Shown here piece after piece: positions 44,401 through 55,359 of a DNA stretch of 64,000 nucleotides (the stretch's first letter is position 1; the number at the start of each line of letters is the position of its first letter). Source of the stretch: Larus michahellis (lineage: Eukaryota > Chordata > Aves > Charadriiformes > Laridae); contig NC_133896.1 in assembly GCF_964199755.1 (NCBI RefSeq), positions 91,248,215 to 91,312,214 of the forward strand, in the 5' to 3' direction. The notes under the pieces are model-generated. The model saw only the letters and a program-made list of their open reading frames with translations, was not told the origin of the DNA and did no database searches. The position numbers and the translations under genes are program-made.

Positions 44401-44471
44401 TCACCCACTCAGCAGCACCATTCTGGTGAGCATCTTTCATAAACCTATTCTGCATCCTCGTGTGTCCTTAC
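38401..44471. other. intergenic, no supported gene
   Basis: This stretch between the FAM131B CpG island and the candidate exon at 44.5 kb holds poly-A and poly-T runs (38799-38811, 40227-40260) and one CR1 copy. I found no conserved exon. Confidence 0.6.
41631..41948 (-). mobile_element. CR1 LINE 3' fragment
   Basis: The tail AGAATCATAGAATCACAGAA at 41631, then GGAAGGGACCTTAAAGATCA and the last ~75 codons of ORF2 on the minus strand ([37 protein letters not shown]). 5' truncated at about 41948. Confidence 0.95.
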
Positions 44472-44691
44472 CTTGTGCCTGAAGCGAGTAAATGCCTGCT
44501 GACGTGGAATGAGACAGGCGGTAGACTAAGCCATGCTCTGAAATTCTGGTTCCTTCTACCATGGCCTGGGGCTTTTCCAGTGGCACATGAGGTGGGAAGA
44601 TGAGCGAGTTCCTCACCATCAGGTAGGTAGTGCCAAGAGGAGAGGTCTGAGGAGGTTGCTTTGGAGGGTCAAAAAGGGTACGCGGTATGCA
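44472..44691 (-). CDS. candidate exon of unknown gene (minus strand)
   Basis: A 220-nt segment lies exactly between a good acceptor (pyrimidine-rich GTCTGTTTCCCTAG, AG at 44693-44692) and a strong donor (GTAAGG from 44471). All 73 codons are open, with a stop just upstream inside the putative intron. The peptide begins CIPRTLFDPPKQPPQTSPLG and ends HSTSAGIYSLQAQ. I do not recognise it. It would be phase 0 in, phase 1 out; FAM131B exon 2 also accepts phase 1, so it could be an alternative upstream FAM131B exon or part of a separate gene. Chance is possible: a 73-codon open frame is not rare, though the match of both splice sites to its limits is suggestive. Confidence 0.35.
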
Positions 44692-46228
44692 CTAGGGAAA
44701 CAGACACCACTCATCACATAAATAGGGTGCAGGCATCTTTGATGCAGTCTGAGTCTTATTTTGCTTTTTTAAAACCATTCACTTCATTCTCTCCTGAATG
44801 TCTGCTTTCCAAACAGTGAAACATACAGAAGCTACTTCTCCTAAATGTCAGTTGAATCTAGTGATGTTGCTCAAACTGCATTTTTAAAAATAATCTGCGA
44901 GCAGTTAATGTGCTTTTTAAATTCCCAGTGTTATGTAAAAAGGCACAATATTTTTAGCCTTACAAAATATCAGTTGTCATCTCTTCACTCTCCCTTTGAT
45001 ATATTGGAGATGGGGGACTAGAAGCTTGCAGAAACTGTAGATACTAACTCTTTTAAAAATAAGGTGGGTTTTTTTGCATTATGAGTTTGGAGTTATGCAA
45101 ATCTTAATAAAAACATACCAAAATACACAAAAGCTTAAAATCAAGTCTGAATACTTACATTTAAAAAGCTAGTGATTCTGACCTCACTGCCAAATTCTTA
45201 TGTCTGGAATAATGATAGCATAATGTATCCAGAAGCAAAATATCGACTTAAACTGTTCACTCATGCACTGACAGAATGGCCCTCGTATTTAAAAGATCTC
45301 CAGCAAGTACCCTCTGCCATATAACACAGAGCACACAGCTGCTGTGAGTAGGCTCTGGCAAATAAACATTGACTCAAACTATTTTTGGAATCAAGTCAGG
45401 CCTGCTGCTGTTTTCTGGAGGATCTGAATACATCTACCTGCTGTACTGTGCTGCATTCCATACGGAATATGGTGGGATCCAGAATGCTTGCCTGTGTGCT
45501 TATTTGGAGGTGACCTTTCCATTCCCATCTGTGTTTCCAAGTCTTCTGAACTCAAATGTTATCACCTGCTGACAACCTCCTTAATAAGCACCGCTGGGCC
45601 TTGCTTCTTCCTGTGTTCTCTAATGAAATTTGAGGAACAGGATCTCAGAAGAGGCTGCCTCGCTACCTTTTCTTCTTATTGTCTTGCAAACCTTGACATC
45701 CTGACGATACCCTCAGGTGCTTCTGTCCAGGAGGCATCCCCTACCAGAAGCAGGCCAGGAAAGGACAGCATCCTGTCCTCAAACCCACTGTGATCACAGC
45801 TGATCCTTGAAAGAAACCCCCAGACTTCCCAGTTCTTGTGGCACCAATGCAATTCAAGAGATGGCCACCAGAAACTCCTGGAATGTTTACTGTTTATATA
45901 TGGAGGCTTATGTATTGGTACTGGGCTAAGGCAAAAGACCTGAAGTCCATGTACAGGAAAGACAATACCCACCAGTCTGGGCAGCAACTGGTCCAGCAAC
46001 CCTGTCACTTCCCACACCTATAAAGGACTGTTACTGCCTTGGAACAAAGCAATCATCAGGTGAGAATGCCTGCTGGCCAGGGCTTTCTTAAACAGTGCTG
46101 TGCTTCTGTGCTGGCAGACAGTCATGCTGTTTTTTCTTAAACTGGGTTGAGTTTGTGACTGGCCAGCAACTGCTGTTGGGTACCCCTGCAGTGAATCTCT
46201 CGTGTTTTTAATGCCTGCAAGTACTTTT

Positions 46229-46345
46229 TCATAGAATTGTTTGGGTTGGAAGGGACCTTTAAAGATCACCTAGGCCAACACCGCCCTGCCATCTTTCGCT
46301 AGATCAGGTTGCTCGAAGCCCTGTCCAACCTGATGGACAGTGGCT
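46229..46345 (-). mobile_element. CR1 LINE 3' fragment (short)
   Basis: TCATAGAATTGTTTGGGTTG, then GGAAGGGACCTTTAAAGATC and TCAGGTTGCTCGAAGCCCTG: the last ~115 bp of CR1 in antisense. Confidence 0.92.
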
Positions 46346-49300
46346 TGTCCTTACGCAGCATCTTTAATCTTCAGCCAACCCTGTACTATCCATGTTTTTG
46401 ACAGAAAAGCAATTTTAAATGGAATCAAGACATTGATTCAATATATGAGCTTTTTTCACAGTATACTACTATGATCAGCCATCACGATGTTTCAAAAAGT
46501 TTCCCAATTCTCTCACTCTCATGTGTAGTAGGCCCTGAAACATAGGGTGCTGTTAATGCAAGAGCACATCTTCTGCATTTTGGGGGATCTTAGCTTTTCT
46601 CTGCTCTCACAGAAGGCTTCTCTTCCTTTCTGTCTCCCCAAAGTTGGTTTTAATCTGCAGTAGGGAAGAGAACATCTATCACACTTTCACATTTACTACT
46701 ACTTCCTCAGTTTACTGCCAGCTGGAATAAAGAGTTGAAACAACTGTAGATGAGAAGAGTTCTGGTCTCATGGTCCCTCAAATCAGATAAACAATTGCTA
46801 TGTTTAGGAGAATGGAATCCTTCAGGCACAGGTCACCAACTACATAACTTGAAATTCCGTTCCTAGCTTGGAGGTGCAGGGATTCAGAGAACAACAATTT
46901 TCGAGTCAAGAGCAAACACAAATGGAGACTCTAAGACTCTGGTATAGTCTGGTAAGAGAGCAAAGCAGACAGGATGCAGCATACTGTAGGCATCTCATCA
47001 GTGTAAGCTGAAAGACAAAATGAATTATTAATCTAATGAGGGAGTCATTCAAAGCCAAGCCAGGAGCCTGAGAATATGGACCATGGAAGAGTCAAAGAGA
47101 GTCTACAACGCAGCATCCCTCTAATCTTAACTGCAAGCTAATTCATTAAGTTGAATTTAAGCTTTTGGCACGCAAGGGCTGAGACCTGTCTGCAGTGATA
47201 TCAAGTCTGAGGAGACAGAGGCAATGAACAGCATCAACCAGACCACACATTCATCCCTATTCTTCAAAGCATTCCTCTCAGTACCGACCCATACCCTCTA
47301 CCCTTCTCTGTGCCATTCCTCAAGACGATTTATTTGCAGTGTGTAGTCCAGCCCCTGTGGAATGCCTCCTTTTGAAACTTAGGAGGAATGGATAAAGACA
47401 GTATCCCATATGTACGTTCAAATTTGGACCTCTATCTATGCAGATCTCCTCTTTTTTTGGATCAGGAAAAAACTGGAGCCATTTTACTGCATTGGAGAAA
47501 TGCAGGCTGTCCGGTGTGTCCCAAAGCAAGTGGTTGTCTGGAACTAACTACGAAGGCTCCTTCCCTTTCAGGGCGTTACATCTGAGGATGCTGTAGTTAT
47601 GTCATCATGCACTGCCTGCCTATACATTGTTTGGATACAATACACGGTTCTTGCACTGTTTTAAATTTACCGCACCCTTCCACAAATCCACAATCTTCTC
47701 TGTTTTGCTTCAAAACCATGTTTTCAATATAAGCATATCTTTTCTTTTTTATCAAATCTCATTTTTGTTTTATAGTTTTAAGATAGAGGCTTGATGACTA
47801 GCTTAGGAGGACACAGTTTTGGAGACCACGGCCACAGGCCAAACAAACTGGAAGCAAAAGGATTATTGCTGGTAGGGCCAAGCAATTCTTTTCATTACAT
47901 TGAACACTATGTACCAAGGTGTTGGGAAGAAAGCTGTTGATGGGAGGCCCAAGAAAAGCAACACTGATCTACAGAAATAGCTTTGTAAAAATCCCATTTA
48001 TTTCTTCTGGCAGCACCAAGTCTAACACTGTCTCTGAAACCATCAGTCACTCTGCAGAAAATGGTTTGAACAGGGCTTTCCCATAATCTGACCCACCTTA
48101 TTTTCATTAGCAGCCTGATGAGATTCTGCTGGTTTAGTTTCCAGGAGTCTTTCACTACGTGCTGCTCCCAACTTTTAGCCAGCACTGTCACAGACATCAC
48201 CTGGGACTCAAGAATCCCAGGGAAGAAGTGTATTTCTATATGAAGCCTGAACACAGATGATCTTCATGTTGATTTCAACTGGCCAAAGGCATACCTAAAG
48301 TTGTTTACATGTAAACCAAAGTGTTTTGGATAACTTTTTTTTTCATGAGCCATGGGAACAAAGGGTCGGGAGGTTTGCCAAGTACCTAGGAGACATGGTC
48401 ATCATATTGACCTTCATCAAGGCAACTGGAGGAAATGCATCTCCAGAAATGTACATCCACCGATGAGTTCTTTAACGCAATGTCTTAGCCCTTGGCCACA
48501 AGTCTACTACTGACAGGCAGGGATGGTTCACAGTTAATAGACGAAAAGCCCTTTGCACTGGTGTAAAGTGGTACACAACTGATCCAGAAATTAGGCCATG
48601 CCTCTGCCATCCCAGCACACCTCTGTGCAAATTGCCAATGACTTCATTAAGACAAGATGGAACACTTTTTGATGACCTCTCCTGCATTTTGAGCAACAGC
48701 TGTGGCTTCTGATCTCTCAATATCACTTAGAGTAGCTACAAAGCGCTGGCAATGGCGGCCTGTAACTGCTACTGCTCTGTTCTCCACAGTCGGTGGCTTT
48801 CATACAGTAGTTGATCACTTTGCTAGACACAGAACGAACTTAGCACAAATTTTCAGTAAGGCCTGTCACAACCTTACTTTTTCAGCCTACTGAAATCCAT
48901 ACTCTGCTTGAAGACCAGCTCTCTCCCACAAGTTGTCACTTGTCACAGAGTCCTAGCTGCCACTGAAAGGACACTGGCTCTGCTGCAGGGCCCTGCTGAT
49001 GATCCTGACAACCCCATGAAACAGTCAAAGGTTTTTGTCTGGTCTGTAGTCATCCTCTTATTCATACTGGCAGTAAGTTAACCAGCAAAGATACTAGTAG
49101 CCACATGTACCAAATATAGGAACTGCAGAACATTTTGTGTAGCTCCACACCTCTTCCTTTTATAAAGCCAGGGCTTGAGGGGCTGCACCTTTTAAAGCTG
49201 TACTCAAATTGTGTTTTACTGTGCAGTTTGTAGATAACATTTGGCCTAATATTTTTTTGAAAGCAAACTGTTGGATCATATGCTTATATTGTCTGTTTGG

Positions 49301-52300
49301 TTTGCTCCGGGCCCTTGGTTCCTTGATTGTCTACACTGTGTACATACTAGGTTTTGCCAGGACTCCAATCTGGAGTTAACCAATTATTTGGTTTTGTGAG
49401 GCTTAAAGGAGAGGGTAGTTTGCTTCAGGATCCACGCCCTATAGATAATGCAGGCGTGGACTATACCAGGCTTCATTCTTCCTGACCAGAGCAATCTTCT
49501 TACGTATTCCTAGTGTACTCACATATGCACGGCACATCTTTGTAGGCACGCTACAAAATAGAGAATTAGCAGTCTCCAAAGCCTGCCCCTGCTTATTTGG
49601 CTGTCTGAAAGCAAGAACGCAAGAAAAGAACAACACTAGGGTAGAAAGGGTCCACATGGGGACTGGAGTGACCAGGATCCTGTCCCAGGTTAATGTTACT
49701 GAGACTGTAGCTCGGCATCTCTGTCCCTGCAGTACTGAGCAGCTGCACCAGATGCTTCCTTGAGAAGCCACCACAGAATTTATTCTCATATGACGCAGGA
49801 AGAGGCTCAGTATGAGACCAAGGCTGTTGGGAACCTGCTTTTGCCTCTCAGCTTTGTCATAGGGAGGATGTGGGGGGAGAACCCTTTTCCAAGGACACAA
49901 CACCTTCCCCCTGACGCATATACACACACTCAAATTATTCCTGGAACTTTTTGCCAAAATCTCCCAGGGCGTGACAAGGTGTGCACACAGCTTTGTCGAG
50001 TGCCTACATCTATTTGATTACACTAATTTGCAGGAAGGAGCACGGCTTGTTTGTGCCATGCTTACGAGACTACACTACATAATGAAGCGAAGAAAGGAGA
50101 CTTCCACCACAAGAGCATGGCACTCGGGGGTGGAAAGAGGCTTGCACCACACACAGGAACTCTTTAATTAGCAGGCTGACAGATCTGTTTCTTTGGCAGT
50201 AAGTTCTGACAAGCAATATTTGCACAGAACAGACAAATACGTCACCGCTTGTCCTGCTGGTGGCAAGGGGTGGGGCATACGGTTGAGGAAATGGCAAGGG
50301 TACCTTGGAATGTGGAAATGGCCGCTTCCCAAGCAGAACGGGTTCTGGCGGCCATCCATACTCAGCCTCATACATGGGCATGCCCCAGTCACCCATCCCT
50401 GCTTCAGCTGCACCCCACTGCCTTCTCCAGGCCTCGGCTGACTGCTCACAGTTTTCCAGAGCTGCAGAACTGCTCGTGTTCCACCTGGAGGAAGATATAT
50501 CCACTGGGACAGCCTACTTGCTTCCCTTGTCCCTCAGGTGCAGAGCCCAGCAGCAGTGAGCCGGAGATGTGGGGAGCGTGGGGGAAAGTGTGCCAGTGAG
50601 CAACCCCAGGAGCCATGGAGCTGCAGGGCTGCCACCACCCCCCACCCACCCCTGAGAAGCAGATGGAGGCAGCAGCTCAGCAGGAAATCTTGGTGGCAGA
50701 AGACAAGGAAACAGCAGCGGTAACTCATCCGGGAGCTGCATCTCCCACCCAGGAGCCCCTGCCATAGGCTGGTCTAGGAAAGACCTGCCAGCCCTGCTGA
50801 AAACGGAGCTTCTTCCCTGGACAGACACCACCCCAGACCCCTGCACACCTAGCTGCCTGGCCACTCTGATGTCCCATCACATTGGTGGCATGACCGAGGT
50901 CATACCACAGAGATCCTTTGCTTTGTCTTATTTGTACATGGCTGATTTGCCTCACTAAAAAAGTGTTTCCTGGCACAGCAAGGGTTTGGGTTTTTTTTTT
51001 GTTCACAGCTTATGGCCTATTCTAGTGTTTTAGTCAGGGTAATCTAATCGTATGTGTATGGCTAGAACGGCCTTTTGAAGTATGTACAAATGTGTGTGTG
51101 CCATGCAATATTTTTGTGATGGGATCTGAAGACCCGCAGCGACACTTTTCAGAGATCACGAAGGCTCTCTGTAGCTGCTAAACAGCTCCCCTTCTTGGGG
51201 AGGGACATTTCCAAAGTGTGCTTCGCACAGCAGTTTTGAAGGGAAGCAGCAGAAAGACACTAGTTATCTGCCCTGGGCAGCTGGTCTCTCCAGGAGAATT
51301 CATGACCTTTGCAAATAGTGTTCCTGACCGCGTGACAGTTTCACAGATGCAGGAGGATGACAAGGCTCATAAGGACTTGGAGGCTCTGCCATCCCCAGTG
51401 CAGCTCTCTGTGTTTGGCACCCAGCTGTCAACACATGTCCCACAATGGGACCGAAGCACTCCAACTTGGAGCTGCTTTTTTGGCCAGGAGAAAGACAGCT
51501 CTGTGTACGTCACGGCCTCCACAATGAGTGGGAGCAGCAGCCATAGCAGGTGTCAACCTATGCCAGATGTAGCCTTTCACATGGATAACATACTGCATGA
51601 GGGAGGGAGTAAGGAGCACACCAGGAGAGGGCTGCGCTGTGGGGGCACAACAGATCCTAGGGGAGTTCTTATCAGGTGGCATTACATCCACTGGTCCGTA
51701 TGGATGCGGACCATTTACTGCAGGTGGCCCTGTCCTGGACACTGTGTGGACCTAACCTCACCTGTACCTCTTGGCCTGGGGACCAAAGCCGACCCATTAT
51801 ATATTCCCAACTCTTCCAGTAGGGCCAGACATAGCATTTAACACAGGGCAGGGCAAGCTTATGAGTAGCAGCTTAGCATTAATCAATAAAATGTGGTTAG
51901 ACTAATCAGAAGTTATATGATTAAAGAAGTATCAGAGGTGCAACACAGATATGAGTCAGAACTTTTCATTGGTTAGGAGAAACATGGACTCCTACATGGC
52001 ATTACTAATTATTCACCAACTCACGCTGAGACAAAATGGCACTAATTGAGCTGTTGATATGGATGGAAATTATACAGATGCAGACGTTTTACATTATTAA
52101 CACAACTAAAGCACCCTGTCCAGCATCCAGATGGCTTTCCTCTAACCTTAAACCTGTTGTTAACACAAAGATTCCCATCTGCAGCTACCCAATCCCCCTT
52201 GAATCTAGGTAAGATTTTCTGCCCGACAAGTTTAATTTCCTGTTAGTGTTCTCACAAATAATCCTTCCTTTCGCATTCAAGGACTTGTTTTTCTTCTCTT

Positions 52301-54489
52301 ACATCTATTTTTATTTCCATTTTATAGGCACCTAACCAGGGCTAGCATACTCCTCATTTCAGTGCAGTACATGAATTTGCAACATCCCTTCTTGTATGGC
52401 ATTATTCTTTACTTACTCACTGCATTACACATCTGAATTACCAGTGGAGATTCTTTACATCTGTCTCTGTGAAAACTTAAGTCTTTCTGAGGTGGATTCC
52501 TTGAACTCTAAGAATTTCTAAGCTTTGATTTGATGGCCAGTACCGGGGCTTGCTTCCTGTCACCCATCTCAAAGAAGCGCCCAGCTAGAACTGCACATTC
52601 TAAATCCCTCCATCATCTCCTTTGTAGTGGGCTGTCATGTCGCCCGTGGTGCAAAGAACCATTCACAACACAACATACTCCAAAATACCACATCCCTTTT
52701 TTCATGGCATGGGACAGCTGAAGTGATTTATGCAGAGGACTGCTGCTAATTCTAGAAACTACAAGGTCAAACACATGTCTTCTGGCACAACAAGCCGAGT
52801 ACAACCTGCTGATCCATCTCTCTACCCAGATAGCTAAATGCCTATTCAGGACTGACATTTTGCTTCAGCTAATGAGACTGACTACAACTGTGTACATCTC
52901 AAGGCACCAGTTCCCATTTGCAGGAGAAAAACGTCTATTCTTCCAAGCAAAGAATTGCACAAAGGAAGGCTCCTAGCATAAGGAGATTCTAATTTACTTT
53001 CCAAAGGAATCAGAACTAACATAGGGAAGTCAGTTCATTTCCAATTACAAAAGCACAAACTTTAAATCCACTATCTGGCAAGCACGAAATCAGATTAAAG
53101 TTTCCCCCTGTGTATTCTGATGTATTTCCATTTCAGAATTCTAGCTTTCACACGTCCAGCCTGCTAAACACTTATTTGTTTCCTCATAGTGAGGACTTAA
53201 TACAAAATGCCTAAGAGGTTCTGCTTTTTTTTTTTTTCCTTCTTATTTCCACTTTGCTTGATCTGCCTTCATGAGCTTTTAACATCACCACCCTGGTGAG
53301 ACAATGAAACATGCAAGCAGCTGGATTTATAGAGATGTGACCAGAAAGTATGAGGCAGCAGATTTTTTTCATATTCTCTCAGCACTTTTTTAATCTCAGT
53401 CCGAGACGTTCTTTGTTTTCCCCGGAGTCAGGGCTAGCCCAGGGAACAGTGGCAGAGGTCGGAGCTGATGGTGTAAGGTGTGCTGTGATGTTCCAGAATT
53501 TGGTTAGCGATTCCACAATGAAAACTTTGTAGCTCAGAACTGACATCTTTACCTGAACAAGAGGGGAAAAGATTGTCTGCACTAGAAAAGTGACAGTGTT
53601 AGAAGACACAGCACAGCGATACCTTCCTTACTCTGTGTAATTACTTTGTGTATCAGTCATGGAAGGTAACAGGGCTGATACTATGCCTACAAAAGTGGCA
53701 GTAACTTTGGGATTATTTCGCATCCATACAAGAGCTGTATATCCCTAAATAATTCACAGCTATAGATCAATAGTTCAACAGTTGCATCTATGTAAGGAGC
53801 GAGATGCTCAGTTCTACCCATTGCTATGGGTGACATTTTCATATGGTATGTAAAAAATGAGGGCCCAATTTTGCCAACTGGATCAGCTACTTAAATAAAA
53901 GATGTTAACTCTTTGCACAAACTTTGCTTGTAAGATTAAAGATTTGTTTACATTGGATTTCTTGAGCCTTGATGTACCTCTTTGCATAGCTCTCTAATGG
54001 GAACATTTTGCATTACTGCACGCTGGGAGTCTAACTGGTGTGGCTTGTGGCTTACTCACCCACCTGTGAGTAAATTACCAGTACTGAAAGGTACCTTTGT
54101 CAATAGGTAAGTCTCAGGAGCAGACAAGCCCCAGATCTCCTGAGCATTACACAATACAGTAATTCTCCAGGAAATTTCTAACAGTAGGGGTATTAACCCC
54201 AGTATTAAGGCCAAATTCCAAAGGCAAAGTACAATGACTGCACAAAGCACAGGAATTCTGTCTTTATTGGTATCCCTTCTCCCCAAGAGGCTTAGGAGCA
54301 AGGTGAAGAAGAAAAGACTGTGGTTGAAAACTGTACGTTCTGTTGTGTTGGCTCAGGCTGTCCCTGTTCTGGAGCGGGGCTGAACCCCCAGCCAGCACCG
54401 GGATAAACATAAAAACCGATGTGCAGCACAGGCAACCCAACAAAGCCATTCAAGTGGCTAGTGTTTGATATGAAACAGCTTAGTGTTTG
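46346..54489. other. intergenic between candidate exon and ZYX CpG island
   Basis: No exon of a known family was recognised. The longest open frame is 207 codons on the plus strand at 51218-51841, without recognisable domains. Weak splice-bounded minus-strand segments at 48097-48235 and 49523-49604 are discussed as findings. No CR1 tail was seen here. Confidence 0.5.
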
Positions 54490-54590
54490 CCTTGCAGCCA
54501 GCACAAGGAGAACAAGTCGCTTTTCTGCGCGGTGGAGTCATCTGACGTTTGCTTTAATTTCTGGAAGACGGGGGGGGGGGGGGGGGAGCG

Positions 54591-54651
54591 TGAGTCAGAT
54601 GCTCTCGCAGCTGGTTTGTGGAAGCGAGAGGCCAGAAGGGACCCTGACTCA
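54591..54651. promoter_or_regulatory. pair of AP-1 (TRE) sites
   Basis: TGAGTCA at 54591-54597 and its palindromic equivalent TGACTCA at 54645-54651, centres 54 bp apart, directly beside a G17 run. Motif evidence only. Confidence 0.5.
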
Positions 54652-55063
54652 CCAGAGCTGCGGAACATCTTCCTCAATCCCAGCTCACACACTGGAAGCG
54701 GAGTCAGGGCTGGGGGGGGCAGCTCTGGAGCTGGGAAAGGCGGCAGGAGCCGGGCTGGGTGAGGACCGGGGGCAGCCGGGCCGGCCCGGGGTGGGCGCTG
54801 GGCGAGGGAGAACCCCCCCCAAAAAAAAAAAAAAACCAACATTTCTTCTTCGCGATCCCTGGCAGGCAGAGAAATTAACCCTCCCACCTCCGTAAAGACG
54901 GAGGGGGCTCAGACACGACGCGAGCCCGGGGCTACCCCCGCCAGCCTCGTCCCCCGGCGGTGCCTGCCTTTTCCACACCACCCCCCCTCCTCCTCCATTC
55001 CCTCCCCTTACCTCATTGCCACATTCCCCAGCGAGTGAGCTCAGCTGTTCGCGCAGCCTCTCT

Positions 55064-55073
55064 CCTTTTATGG
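55064..55073 (+). promoter_or_regulatory. SRF-binding CArG box
   Basis: CCTTTTATGG is a perfect CC(A/T)6GG match, about 290 bp upstream of the candidate ZYX exon 1 donor. Its use by SRF is inferred from the motif and from zyxin's known SRF regulation. Confidence 0.6.
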
Positions 55074-55199
55074 TCAAACAACTTTGCCTGGGCGAGGCTT
55101 TTTTTTTTTTTTTTCCTCTTGCCTTTTTTTTTTTTTTTTTTTTCTTTTTTTTTCTCCGCGAGTTGGTAGGAAGCGTTCGGGACTCAGCAGCTCCCCCCC

Positions 55200-55359
55200 C
55201 ACACACACCGCCACCGCCACCTTTCATCTGCTGCTGCCTTTCCCGGCGGGCCGAGGCAGGCAGGAAGGCGGCTGTGCCGGGGGTAGAGGAGCTCAGCCCC
55301 GCCATCCCCCCCACCCCCAAAACCCCAGCCTCGGGGGCGGCATTTCCCCCTCTCCGAAG
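55200..55359 (+). other. ZYX: candidate ZYX 5' non-coding exon 1a
   Basis: The 3' border is supported by the donor GAAG|GTGAGTCT. The 5' border is arbitrary. No start codon here continues into zyxin; translation starts in exon 2 at 59347. Confidence 0.4.

Noticed and set aside
49439..49957. 172-codon minus-strand frame as a single gene
   Set aside because: No start context or domain; only a short splice-bounded piece (49523-49604) is worth testing, and that is listed as a weak finding.
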